Positions 1 to 9,774 of a stretch of DNA of 64,000 nucleotides are shown here, one piece after another; the stretch's first letter is position 1, and each line of letters begins with the position of its first letter. Origin of the DNA: CAYPHA01 sp964410215 (GTDB lineage Bacteria; Calditrichota; Calditrichia; Calditrichales; CAYPHA01); assembly GCA_964410215.1 (NCBI GenBank), contig CAYPHA010000020.1, positions 1 through 64,000 of the forward strand, read 5' to 3'. Both the position numbers and the translations under genes were made by a program. The notes below the pieces were generated by a model. The model was not told the DNA's origin, did no database searches, and saw only the letters and a list, made by a program, of their open reading frames with translations.

Positions 1-2067
1 TTTCGCATCCCGCCTATGATAGAGCCGGGAAACAATCGTAAACTGCATCCCACCTGCTGCTCCGCAAATCATAGAAACAAACAGAAACAGGATCTGTCCG
101 GCGACCTGAAAAAGCGGCATGCCGGACTCGATCCGGAAAAACGACAGCAGGATAAACGGCAGTACACCTATGACAAGATGAATGCCTGACAGGGCAAGGG
201 AACCATAACGTTGTCTTCTCAGCCCCAGCCAGGTCCCTGCACCCATTCCAAGCATAAATGTCGCAATCAATAAAGAAAGCTCATAATACAGATAACCATA
301 CAATGACTGAAATGCAAGCATCATGAGTATCTGGAAAGACATGACGGAAAAGCCCATCACCACAACCGCCAGCCCGGCAATATTTTTCAGATAATGTTGC
401 CGGTTTCCACGTGCTTTTACCAGTATAAGAATCATGGTGCATATAAAACCACCCCCGATTATCCAGATTCCTGCTTTGATGATAAGCGATGAAGCAAAAA
501 TATTGTAGAACCGGCTTCCCCAGTACAGAAAATGGTAGTAATAGGCAATGGGACGTGTATCGGAATTCAGTACGGCTGAAGCAGACGACCTGCTCCCGAC
601 CTCGAATTGAACCATGCGGTCATCCATAAAGCGGAACGGGAGATAATACTCGCGTATATACTCAAGAGACAATTTCCTCTCTTCAATTTCACGGATAAGA
701 TAGGCCGCGGAGAAATCCGGTAGTGCCGCATCCGTGGCAAAAAAATGGACAGGATCTCCGGGAAGTACATAAACATGTTTAAAAACCGCTTCGAGTGTTT
801 TCCGCAGGCAATGAACCGTATTCTGCAGATGTTCCGGCATATAATTCTCCGCACCGCTGATCCGGAACGACAGGATTCCGCCGCGGTTCAGCTTTGCAAA
901 TACTTCCCGGTAAAACTCCACGGTGTAGAACCGGTTAATATGTGCCGTAAGCGGATCCGGAAGGCTCAGAATCACGACATCATAACGGTTAGTCGTGTTT
1001 TTAATAAAATGCCTGCCATCGTCTTCAATAAGTCTTATGTGAGCTGAAGTCCCGGAATCCTTTAAGGCCGCGGAAAAATACCGCCTTCCGATATCCAGCA
1101 ATACCGGATCCAGTTCCACAAGATCAACCTGTTCTACGGAAGGATGTTTAACAGATTCCGGTACGGCACCGCTCAGACCACCGCCAACCAACAGAATATT
1201 TTTCGGATTCTCACTGAAAAGCAGTGCAAAATGGACGCCCTCTTCGGCGGCCTGCCGGTCGGGATAACTGGCCACGATCATACCGTTCTGATACAGGGAT
1301 ATCTGCTTTCCGGTCCTGGTGACAGTGAGTGGTCCGTAGCGTGATTGACGCGTTTCCACGATGGAATACCCCTTCCAGATCCGCTCTCTCGTCCTTTCAT
1401 CCAGATGTATCAGCAGGGGTAGCAACACCATCATCAGAATAAACAACACAACCGTTTGCCTTTTAGGTACCGTCCCTGACAGCAACAGATAACACGCTAT
1501 TGCGTTCAAAACGAAAACGATCAGGGTCAGAGCCAGCGGACTCAGGTACGGAATGAGCATCAGGCTGGCCACCAGACCGCCAAGGGCGGAACCGGATACT
1601 TCCAGCAGGTATACGGAACTGACGGCTCCGGAAGTTTCCGAATTCCGCAGTTTGCGATGTATATGAACCGCAATCGAAAAAAGCCCCCCGGATACCAGGC
1701 AGAACGGGGCAAGAATCAACATCGTACCCGAAATCAGGGACATCAGTCCGAGCAATTCTCCGGGCACTGTTTTGAATATGGTCGGGATAAAACGGATAAG
1801 AAGGAGCGTCGCCGGTGCCAGCAGACCAAACACCCACTGACTAAGCGCTAAAACGGACAGAGAGATTGCTTTTCTATTTAAAAAGATACCCCCAAGCATG
1901 CTTCCGCTTCCGGTCCAGATAAGCCAGAATCCCAGAACGATCCCGACAGAAATCTCATTTCCCTGGAAGCGAACAAAAATTTCACGAAGAAACAGGATCT
2001 GGCAGCTAACGGAGGAAAATCCCAGTACTAAAACAGCAGCGCTCAGTGCTGTTTGCTTTTTGATCAT
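1..2067 (-). CDS. Fused membrane/spermidine-synthase-like protein, 3' end cut by window edge
   Basis: Read by translating the complement; about 689 residues are visible and the frame stays open to base 1. Order: N-terminal membrane segments (about residues 1-215), a spermidine-synthase-type Rossmann domain (about 290-450), then more hydrophobic segments to the edge. The Rossmann part shows LLVGGGLSGAVPES (AdoMet loop), VELDPVLL and DGRHFIKN, followed by PDPLTAHINRFYTVEFY, as in fused spermidine synthases. The catalytic Asp normally found in YDVIIxD is replaced (YDVVILSLPDP), so ordinary polyamine aminopropyl transfer is doubtful. Start taken at the ATG at 2067, preceded by GGGCGGG; an in-frame ATG at 2082 is possible. 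Family assignment is firm, substrate unknown. Confidence 0.85.
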   Translation of the reverse strand, partial: MIKKQTALSAAVLVLGFSSVSCQILFLREIFVRFQGNEISVGIVLGFWLIWTGSGSMLGGIFLNRKAISLSVLALSQWVFGLLAPATLLLIRFIPTIFKTVPGELLGLMSLISGTMLILAPFCLVSGGLFSIAVHIHRKLRNSETSGAVSSVYLLEVSGSALGGLVASLMLIPYLSPLALTLIVFVLNAIACYLLLSGTVPKRQTVVLFILMMVLLPLLIHLDERTRERIWKGYSIVETRQSRYGPLTVTRTGKQISLYQNGMIVASYPDRQAAEEGVHFALLFSENPKNILLVGGGLSGAVPESVKHPSVEQVDLVELDPVLLDIGRRYFSAALKDSGTSAHIRLIEDDGRHFIKNTTNRYDVVILSLPDPLTAHINRFYTVEFYREVFAKLNRGGILSFRISGAENYMPEHLQNTVHCLRKTLEAVFKHVYVLPGDPVHFFATDAALPDFSAAYLIREIEERKLSLEYIREYYLPFRFMDDRMVQFEVGSRSSASAVLNSDTRPIAYYYHFLYWGSRFYNIFASSLIIKAGIWIIGGGFICTMILILVKARGNRQHYLKNIAGLAVVVMGFSVMSFQILMMLAFQSLYGYLYYELSLLIATFMLGMGAGTWLGLRRQRYGSLALSGIHLVIGVLPFILLSFFRIESGMPLFQVAGQILFLFVSMICGAAGGMQFTIVSRLYHRRDAK

Positions 2068-2210
2068 GATATTCCCGCCCATTTTCTACAAATTTAGCAG
2101 AAGAATACATGAAATCAAACCGGGAAATTTTGGTTTTTTTGACTGCGATTTGTCCGTACATTCCAGAATAATTCCTTGTTTCATAAAATTTCAGAAAAGG
2201 AGTATACTTC

Positions 2211-3794
2211 ATGAAGATCAGACATGTTATTTTTATACTTCTCTTCCCTGTCCTTTCCGTCGCCCATCCGGGAGAAGTCCTCTCATCTATTGAGGCTCCA
2301 TCCGGTTTTACGACGGGATTAACCTGGGATGGCACGGCCCTGTGGGTTGCAGATTATAAAACGGACAAACTATCCCGGATTGATCCTTCAAACGGGAATG
2401 TGATCCGGGAAATCCCCTCTCCCGGCTTCTGGCCGGCCGGCCTGGCCTGGGATGGACAGGCATTATGGAATGTGGATCAGAACCGAAGGAGGATATTCAG
2501 AGTCGATCCGAAAAGCGGCCGAATCCTTTTTGAGCTTGAAGCGCCCTCTTCCAACCCGACCGGTTTGACCTGGGATGGAAACACCCTCTGGCTGGCCGAC
2601 GGCAAAGCCAATAAGATTATGAAACTGGATCTCAGTGACGGCACAGCCATCCGCTCCCTGGACGGTCCGCTGAAAAGTCCGCAGGGACTTGCTTTCGATG
2701 GTAAATACCTCTGGTGCAGCGACCGCACCGGCGACGAAATATATATGATTGATCCGGAAAACGGGGATGTCATTATGATTATTGATGCCCCCGGGCCTTA
2801 TTCACGCGGTCTGACCTGGGATGAACAAAATATCTGGAATACCGATTATCAGAAGGATCGCATTTATAAACTGGTACACCATGATGCGTCATTGTTTTCC
2901 CTTTCTGACACGCGAAAAGCCCGTATTACGGTAACCCATGAAGTTAAAGGGTGTGGTAGTGGTTTAATCAGGGAACTGGAAACCTGTCTGGCCATCCCTG
3001 AAAATCTTCCCCAACAGAAAATTCAGTCCATTCGCTTTTCGCCCCATCGGTTTAAAAAGGAACACGATCACTGGAATCAGCCCATTGCCCTTTTCAAATG
3101 GCAGGACATCGCATCCCATACAACAGTACAGACAACGATGATTATCGATGCGGAAATTTCGAAAATACGGTATTATATTGATCCCGACCGCTGCGGCAGT
3201 CTCGACGATATCCCCGAAGGCGTCCGCACACCCTACACAACTGACGGCAGTAAATACCGGATTAACGACCCCTTTATGCAAAAAACCGTGAAAGCCATTG
3301 TTGGTAAGGAAACCAATCCCTATTGGATCGGGCGCAGGATATTCGATTACGTGGGCAGGACTCTTGAATATAAACTGGAAGGCGGCTGGAATGTCGCGCC
3401 TTTTGTATTACAACGCGGTACCGGGTCCTGCTCTGAATATTCATTCAGTTTCATTGCCCTCTGCCGTGCAGCCGGATTGCCCGCCCGTTATGTCGGTGCC
3501 ATTGTCGTTCGCGGTGATGATGCCAGTCTGGATGATGTCTTTCACCGCTGGCCGGAAATCTACCTGCCAAATTACGGTTGGATTCCCATCGATCCACAGG
3601 GTGGTGACAAACCTCTGCCCAGGGACAAAGCGAACAATATCGGCGGCCTGTCAAATCGATTCCTGATTACGACGCAGGGCGGCGGGGATTCTGAATACCT
3701 CGGCTGGTACTACAATTACAACCAGAAATATACCACAGATCCGCAGGTTCAGGTTAATGTCGAAGTATTTGGTGAATGGGAACCGCTGGATTAA
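2211..3794 (+). CDS. Secreted beta-propeller / transglutaminase-like protein
   Basis: 527 residues with an N-terminal signal peptide (MKIRHVIFILLFPVLSVAH) and a clear AAGGAG site upstream. Residues about 25-225 hold five repeats of the type GLTWDGxxLWxxDxxxxxIxxIDPxxG, as in SMP-30/NHL-like or Kelch-like six-bladed propellers. The C-terminal half is a transglutaminase-core domain with a full triad: Cys407 in GTGSCSEYS, His445 in VFHRWPEIY and Asp461 in IPIDPQGG. Such domains cleave or cross-link peptides or act on amide bonds; the propeller may bind the substrate. Probably periplasmic or exported. It stands alone, about 120 bases before the efflux operon. Substrate unknown. Confidence 0.85.
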   Translation: MKIRHVIFILLFPVLSVAHPGEVLSSIEAPSGFTTGLTWDGTALWVADYKTDKLSRIDPSNGNVIREIPSPGFWPAGLAWDGQALWNVDQNRRRIFRVDPKSGRILFELEAPSSNPTGLTWDGNTLWLADGKANKIMKLDLSDGTAIRSLDGPLKSPQGLAFDGKYLWCSDRTGDEIYMIDPENGDVIMIIDAPGPYSRGLTWDEQNIWNTDYQKDRIYKLVHHDASLFSLSDTRKARITVTHEVKGCGSGLIRELETCLAIPENLPQQKIQSIRFSPHRFKKEHDHWNQPIALFKWQDIASHTTVQTTMIIDAEISKIRYYIDPDRCGSLDDIPEGVRTPYTTDGSKYRINDPFMQKTVKAIVGKETNPYWIGRRIFDYVGRTLEYKLEGGWNVAPFVLQRGTGSCSEYSFSFIALCRAAGLPARYVGAIVVRGDDASLDDVFHRWPEIYLPNYGWIPIDPQGGDKPLPRDKANNIGGLSNRFLITTQGGGDSEYLGWYYNYNQKYTTDPQVQVNVEVFGEWEPLD

Positions 3795-3913
3795 TGATTT
3801 TTAATTTTCCGGATGATGTAACAATTAAAAAATATCATCGTAAGGTTTGGAAACAATTAAACGTTTGGTTGAAACCGAACATGTGAATTATATATCGATA
3901 TCAGGAGCCCCCG

Positions 3914-5323
3914 ATGGTCTTGAAAATGAAAGTATCCACCCCGTTGTTTTTTTTCGTATTGTTTACAGTCATGCTTGTACCGCTGACACGCCTCCATGCA
4001 CAAACAGCCGGCGAACCGCTTTTTATCACTCTTGAAGAGAGTATTTCAAGGGCGCTGACGTATAATAACCAGGTGCGGTCGGCGGCATTTTCCATAAAGA
4101 AAGCAGACTGGGACAGGCGCTATGCATGGACCCAGTTATTGCCTAATCTCCACCTCAATTCGAGCTACAGCTGGATTGATGATCAGACCTACGCAGAGCG
4201 GGACTTTACACGCTATCTTCCGCCGGAGCTAAATGTACCCAAAACCGTATTCCAGGAATCCTATTATACGTCGATGGACGTTTCAATGCCCCTTTTTAAC
4301 GGTTCCCTGTTAAATGGTCTGGCGGTTGCGGGTGCCAATGCACGTATGGCCCGCAATATGAGCACTTCGACGCGCAATAACATCGTTTTCCAGGTGATCA
4401 GCAGCTACCTGAACGTTCTGCGTACAACAGAAATTCTCGAACTCCAGGAAGAATACCTCGGGCTTTCCCGGTTGAACTATGAGAAAGCCGAACGGTTATT
4501 CAATGCCGGCCGCTATTCAAGAACGGAGGCATTGCGCTGGAAGGTTGATCTTCAGCAGCAAAAGAGCACCGTCACCACGACGGCTTCCCATCTGCGCAGT
4601 GCCAAAGCCATACTCAGCAGGCTGATTAACTCGGACATGTTAACGGATATACGCACGGAATCGACCATTCCCGACCTGCTCGTAAAGGAAAGTGAAAAGC
4701 TGGCATCCCTGACTGACGAAGAGATCCTGGCCATGATTGCCCTTGATGATGAAGCACTCAGCCGGGCAAATGCAGCGCTGGCCGCCGCCCGCTCAAATGC
4801 CCGTATTAATAAATTGTTATATCGCAATTCACTTTCATCCTATCTTCCAAATGTTTCCCTGAGCTATTCCCATGCCTGGAGGGAAAACAATACAATTGAG
4901 CTGGATGATTACTCACCAAAAACGCTGCGCATCAACCTGAACATGCCCTTGTTTACAGGTTTTCAGAACTATACCAGTGTGAAATCAGCCTATTACGCAT
5001 ACAAGGCAGGTCAGGAGGATTTTGCAGACCAACTGAAGAATACGCGCTATGTCCTCACGGAAGCAGTAAATCAAATCATCAATCTCAAAACTCAAAAGGA
5101 TTTGTCCGGGGTCAATGTGGAATTTAATGAGCACAATTATAAAACCGTTGAACAACAAAAAGAAAAAGGCCTGGTATCAAATATCGATTTCATCGATGCC
5201 AAACTCAATCTTCAACAGGCGCAGTTGGACGATATCAGCAATCAATATGATTTTATTACATCCATGGTGGAGCTTTATTATCTGCTTGGAAAAATCGATG
5301 TGTTCCTTGACGACAAACAATAA
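3914..5323 (+). CDS. TolC-family outer-membrane efflux channel
   Basis: 469 residues; the signal peptide ends near LHAQ. The body is long amphipathic helices with two internally similar halves, each with a TolC strand-helix pattern (LPNLHLNSSYSW early, LPNVSLSYSHAW late) and the family ending LDDISNQYDFITSMVELYYLLG. Start chosen at 3914 because AGGAG sits seven bases upstream. It is the outer-membrane exit duct of a tripartite pump; the adaptor and the RND pump follow directly on the same strand, so the three are an operon. Confidence 0.92.
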   Translation: MVLKMKVSTPLFFFVLFTVMLVPLTRLHAQTAGEPLFITLEESISRALTYNNQVRSAAFSIKKADWDRRYAWTQLLPNLHLNSSYSWIDDQTYAERDFTRYLPPELNVPKTVFQESYYTSMDVSMPLFNGSLLNGLAVAGANARMARNMSTSTRNNIVFQVISSYLNVLRTTEILELQEEYLGLSRLNYEKAERLFNAGRYSRTEALRWKVDLQQQKSTVTTTASHLRSAKAILSRLINSDMLTDIRTESTIPDLLVKESEKLASLTDEEILAMIALDDEALSRANAALAAARSNARINKLLYRNSLSSYLPNVSLSYSHAWRENNTIELDDYSPKTLRINLNMPLFTGFQNYTSVKSAYYAYKAGQEDFADQLKNTRYVLTEAVNQIINLKTQKDLSGVNVEFNEHNYKTVEQQKEKGLVSNIDFIDAKLNLQQAQLDDISNQYDFITSMVELYYLLGKIDVFLDDKQ

Positions 5324-5372
5324 TGACGGGTACCGAATGATCCTTTATAAATTCAAATCTGGAGAACAAAGC

Positions 5373-6497
5373 ATGTCTGGATATTTAAAATTTTTACTTT
5401 ACATTCTGCCGGCATTAAGCATACTCAGCGCCTGCTCCGGAAGCGCAGACCAGGCGGATTCAGAAACAGCGGAGCCAAAAAAAACGGTGGAGAAAGCGGC
5501 CACCGAGCGGGCCATACCCGTGGAAGCCCTGGTTGTCAGATCCAGGATCGTCAACCAGAGCGTCCCTGTGACCGGCGTGCTGGAACCCTATCGTTCGGTT
5601 GAACTGATTGCGGAACTTTCGGGTGATATTACCGCGGTCAACGCCGGGCTCGGAACGTATATACGAACAGAAGATACCCTTGCCTATATCGATGATGATG
5701 TGGCATACAGCAATTACCGGCAGGCTAAAGCCCAGGTGCTTTCATCGGAGAATAATCTGAAAATCGCACAACTGAACCTGGAAAGTGATAAGCAACTTTA
5801 TGAAAACGGTGATATTTCCAAACTGGCTTTCGAAAACGCCCGGCTGTCTGTTAAATCCGCTGAAGCCGGTCACCTCTCCGCGCTGGCGAATTTAAGCCTG
5901 ATGGAAGAGAACTACCTCAACACACGTATCGTCTCACCTATTGACGGCTATATTTCCCGAAAAAACATAGAACTGGGTACCATGGTGAGTCCCGGACACA
6001 TGTTGTTCCGGGTTGTTGATTTAAGCCGGTTAAAAATAAACATTGGTGTCGCACAATCCATGATTGACCGCATACGCATCGGGAGCAAAGCGGTTATTAA
6101 TATTTCATCACTCGGCAACCGGACATTCGAAGGCATGGTAAAACATCTTTCTCCACAGGCGGATGAAAATACAGGTGCCTTTACAACAGAAATCCATATT
6201 ATGAATACGGACGATATCAAAATAAAGGCCGGTATGACCGCACGTGTTGAAATACTTCTGTCCGATGAAAACAGACAAATCAGTGTACCGGATTATACCC
6301 TGGTTACCCGGAACGGCTCAGACCATGTATACAAAATCGAAAAGGGCTACGCTATCCTGACCAGTATTGATATCGCAGAGTCGATTGGTTCCACCGTCAT
6401 TCTGGAGAGCGGAATCGCTGAAGGTGATACCGTCGTCAGTGTCGGCATGAAAAATCTGGGTGTTAAGACCCGGGTCTGGATCGAGCAATTGCACTAA
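5373..6497 (+). CDS. RND efflux periplasmic adaptor (membrane-fusion) lipoprotein
   Basis: 374 residues from the ATG at 5373, which has GGAG eight bases upstream; the frame extends further 5' but that stretch overlaps the TolC gene and lacks a signal sequence. The lipobox LSAC makes it an inner-membrane-anchored lipoprotein. A lipoyl/barrel-sandwich half (VELIAELSGDITAVNAGLG), a coiled hairpin (residues about 110-165), the second lipoyl half (TRIVSPIDGYISRKNIELG) and a beta-barrel follow, as in AcrA/MexA-type adaptors. It links the RND pump encoded 39 bases downstream to the TolC channel upstream. Confidence 0.93.
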   Translation: MSGYLKFLLYILPALSILSACSGSADQADSETAEPKKTVEKAATERAIPVEALVVRSRIVNQSVPVTGVLEPYRSVELIAELSGDITAVNAGLGTYIRTEDTLAYIDDDVAYSNYRQAKAQVLSSENNLKIAQLNLESDKQLYENGDISKLAFENARLSVKSAEAGHLSALANLSLMEENYLNTRIVSPIDGYISRKNIELGTMVSPGHMLFRVVDLSRLKINIGVAQSMIDRIRIGSKAVINISSLGNRTFEGMVKHLSPQADENTGAFTTEIHIMNTDDIKIKAGMTARVEILLSDENRQISVPDYTLVTRNGSDHVYKIEKGYAILTSIDIAESIGSTVILESGIAEGDTVVSVGMKNLGVKTRVWIEQLH

Positions 6498-6535
6498 GGG
6501 ACTCCCATTCCATCGAACCATAAGGATAACGATAG

Positions 6536-9500
6536 ATGAAGATTGCAAAGTTTTCCGTAAAGAATTCCGTCCTCGTAAACCTGATGATGATTGGACTCTT
6601 CATTTTCGGGGGCATTTCACTTCTCAGGCTGCCGAAGGAGCTCAATCCGAACATTAATTTCAACTGGGTTTTCGTACAGATTGCCTATCCGGGCGCATCA
6701 CCGGCAGAAGTTGAAAATCTTATAATCGATCCCATTGAAGCGGAAATACAGGATGTCGATGATATTTCGGAGATCCAGTCCACAGCAGGAGAAAGTTTCG
6801 CCTTTCTGCTGATTAAGTTTGAGGATATGTCGGAGAGCGCATTCCGTGAACACTACACGGATCTGAAGGCTGAGATCGACAAAGTGGATCTCCCCGATGA
6901 TGCCGAGGATCCGGTTATAGATGATTTTGGAAGTGATGATTTTTTACCGATTATTACATTAAATATGGCCTTTAAAATTCCCGAGGACAACGCCCAAAGT
7001 ATTGCCGAAGACCTCGAGGAAGATCTGAACGATGTCACCGGGGTAGCCAAGGTTCAGGTTTCCGGCCTGGCCGAGCGGGAAATCTGGGTTGAGGTCGATC
7101 CTGTAAAAATGAATAGTTACAGAATTACATTCGACCAGATCGTGATGGCTATTAAAGCCCGGAACCTGAACGTACCGGGAGGAACCATCGCTTTTGGTAA
7201 GACCGAATACCTGATTCGTTCTCTCGGTGAATATCAGAATATCCATGAGATTGAAAATACCGTCATTAATGCGCCCAACCCGCTTAAACAACACGAGTTT
7301 ATCCGGATAAAAGACGTGGCCCGTGTCACGGACCGCCGTAAAGATCTGGATATTCTGTCGCGTACGGACAGGGAGCGATCCATTACCTTTTCCGTCTCTA
7401 AAAAGGGGGAAGCAAACTCACTGGATGTTATCGATGAAATCAAGGCGCTTGTCAAAACGTACCAGGCACAGGTTCCTGACGGCGTTGAATTCGACTGGAC
7501 CAATGATAATTCCGTTTATATTCTGCGTGTCATCAATATTCTGCGTAACAATGCAATTACAGGTATGATACTGATCATGATCGTACTCTTCGCCTTCCTG
7601 GGAGGCAGTAATGCTTTGCTCGCATCGCTTGGTATCCCCATTTCCTTTTTCATTACGTTTATTTTTCTTATGATCAGTGGTTACAGTCTGAACGGCAGCA
7701 CTCTGTTTGCACTTGTTATGGTTCTTGGTATCATTGTGGATGATGCCATCATCGTCATCGAAAACTGTCACCGGTACCGGTTAAAGGGATATAATTCTGT
7801 CCAGGCAGCCATACGTGGAACAAGCGAGGTCGTCAGACCTATTCTCTCTTCAATTGGAACAAATATTGCGGCTTTCCTTCCACTCATTCTTCTCGGCGGT
7901 ATCATGGGCAAATTCATGCGCATTATACCCATCGTCTTTTCCCTTGCCCTGCTGGCTTCCCTCTTCGAAGCATTTTTTCTGCTTCCGTCACATTACGCCG
8001 ACTGGACGGTCAGGTCAAAAGTCTATAAACGGGGTGAAAAGAAGTTTTTCAGAGTGCTGCGGAAAGCCTATGGACATTTGCTGATTAAGGTAATCCGAAG
8101 AAGGTACTGGCTGATTGCCGGTATGATTGTAGTCCTTTTCATTTCATTCATGATGATTCCCCTGGTCGGTGTAGAGATGTTTCCGGATGAAGATTTCGAT
8201 GAGTTTCGTGTGTTGATAAAGTTCCCGGAAGGCACCAGTCTGGAAGAGACCGACCGGATAATGAAGAAATTTGAAAATGAAGCCCTGGAACTTCCTGAAT
8301 CAGCAGTTAAAAATGTTGTTGTCAATGTCGGACTTTTACAGGGTGATGAAGAATGGATAACACGGAAAAATGTTGCGCAGGTTGTTTTCCAGTTGCACCC
8401 CTACGAGAACCGGGATATTACAATTGATGAACTTATCGCCATGATGCGTGCCCGGGCGGAGCGCATCAGCGGGCCCATAGCACTTGAATTCCAGAAAGTT
8501 TCCGGAGGGCCTCCGGAAGGTAAGCCGATTTCCGTGAAAGTGCAGGGGCGTTACCTGGATGAAATTAAACAGGCCGCTCTGACGCTGCAGGATTCTATAC
8601 GCACACTCGAAGGTACGTTTAATATTGTGGATAATTACCCTCCCGGTAAACAGGAAATCCGTGTCATCGTGAATGAGGAAAAAGCCTTTTTATACGGATT
8701 CACCACCCAGTATGTCTCTATGAATGTGCGTTACGCCTTCGACGGGGTCGAAGCTACCGAATACAGGGATGGTGATGAAGAAGTCGACGTTGTCGTAAAA
8801 TACGACGAAACCAATCGGTCGGGTGTCGAAGATGTATTGAATCTTAAAATCACCAATCAGCGAGGTCAGACAGTGGCACTCCGGGATATGGTTGATTTTG
8901 AAATATCCCCGGGGCCAACTGAGATAAACCGGTTTGATCAAAAACGAACAATCCTGGTCACCGGAGAGATTGATGAACAGGTCATTAAACTTGATAAAGT
9001 CAATCTTCAGATGATGAAATGGTTTCCGGAGATTGAAGCACAATATCCCGGGGTTACGTTCGAACTGGGTGGACAGTTTGAGGAATTTATGAATGTTTTC
9101 AGCGATATCGTGCCCCTTTTTGTACTCAGCCTGATCATTATTTTTCTGATCCTGGGTACACAGTTTAACTCCTATTTACAACCTTTGATCATCCTTACGA
9201 CCGTACCTTTTTCCTTCATTGGCGCCATGCTGGGGCTGATTATTTCCGGTCACCCTTTCAGTATTTCCGCAATGTACGGGATCGTAGCGCTTGCCGGTAT
9301 CGTGGTGAATGATGCCATCATACTGATTGATTTTGTAAACAACCGGCGTTCCGGTGAGGAAACGTCCGTGCTGCAATACTGGCGCAGCATCATAAATTCC
9401 GGCAGACTGAGACTGAGAGCGATTATCCTGACCTCATTAACGACGATCTCTGGGTTGTTACCCATGGCCGCCGGTATCGGCGGTATGTCCGCCATGTGGT

Positions 9501-9655
9501 CGCCTCTGGCAAATGTCATATTATTTGGATTACTTATTTCCACCGTGCTGACACTTTTTGTCATTCCCAGCTTAATTGCTGTCCTGGATGACCTGAAACG
9601 GAGCAGAAAGAAGGCGGCGCGTCGTGACGCTGCACCATCATCATTCAACGTTTGA
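6536..9655 (+). CDS. RND-family efflux pump, inner-membrane subunit
   Basis: 1039 residues, full length for the AcrB/HAE1-type RND superfamily. First membrane helix at residues about 10-30, large periplasmic loops, and two blocks of membrane helices. The proton-relay segment GIIVDDAIIVIENCHRYR carries the conserved Asp-Asp pair, and the second half has the paired GIVVNDAIILIDFVNNRRS. It exports drugs, lipids or other hydrophobic compounds using proton flux; the sequence does not show which. AAGGA precedes the start. Last gene of the three-gene operon, followed at once by a strong terminator. Confidence 0.94.
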   Translation: MKIAKFSVKNSVLVNLMMIGLFIFGGISLLRLPKELNPNINFNWVFVQIAYPGASPAEVENLIIDPIEAEIQDVDDISEIQSTAGESFAFLLIKFEDMSESAFREHYTDLKAEIDKVDLPDDAEDPVIDDFGSDDFLPIITLNMAFKIPEDNAQSIAEDLEEDLNDVTGVAKVQVSGLAEREIWVEVDPVKMNSYRITFDQIVMAIKARNLNVPGGTIAFGKTEYLIRSLGEYQNIHEIENTVINAPNPLKQHEFIRIKDVARVTDRRKDLDILSRTDRERSITFSVSKKGEANSLDVIDEIKALVKTYQAQVPDGVEFDWTNDNSVYILRVINILRNNAITGMILIMIVLFAFLGGSNALLASLGIPISFFITFIFLMISGYSLNGSTLFALVMVLGIIVDDAIIVIENCHRYRLKGYNSVQAAIRGTSEVVRPILSSIGTNIAAFLPLILLGGIMGKFMRIIPIVFSLALLASLFEAFFLLPSHYADWTVRSKVYKRGEKKFFRVLRKAYGHLLIKVIRRRYWLIAGMIVVLFISFMMIPLVGVEMFPDEDFDEFRVLIKFPEGTSLEETDRIMKKFENEALELPESAVKNVVVNVGLLQGDEEWITRKNVAQVVFQLHPYENRDITIDELIAMMRARAERISGPIALEFQKVSGGPPEGKPISVKVQGRYLDEIKQAALTLQDSIRTLEGTFNIVDNYPPGKQEIRVIVNEEKAFLYGFTTQYVSMNVRYAFDGVEATEYRDGDEEVDVVVKYDETNRSGVEDVLNLKITNQRGQTVALRDMVDFEISPGPTEINRFDQKRTILVTGEIDEQVIKLDKVNLQMMKWFPEIEAQYPGVTFELGGQFEEFMNVFSDIVPLFVLSLIIIFLILGTQFNSYLQPLIILTTVPFSFIGAMLGLIISGHPFSISAMYGIVALAGIVVNDAIILIDFVNNRRSGEETSVLQYWRSIINSGRLRLRAIILTSLTTISGLLPMAAGIGGMSAMWSPLANVILFGLLISTVLTLFVIPSLIAVLDDLKRSRKKAARRDAAPSSFNV

Positions 9656-9661
9656 TCATTT

Positions 9662-9694
9662 AAGGGACCTTATACCCGGTATGAGGTCCCTTTT
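9662..9694 (+). terminator. Rho-independent terminator of the RND operon
   Basis: AAGGGACCT pairs with AGGTCCCTT across a short inner loop (with further ATACC/GGTAT pairing) and runs into TTTT. It begins six bases after the RND stop codon. Confidence 0.88.
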
Positions 9695-9774
9695 AAATAA
9701 TTTTAAACAAACATGTACTTTCTTCGTATTTGTTGATATCTTGGTCATATATATATCACATACGGAGGTCAACA

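Noticed and set aside
5115..5372. Upstream extension of the adaptor gene
   Set aside because: It overlaps the TolC gene, lacks a signal sequence and has no ribosome site; the lipoprotein start at 5373 fits.
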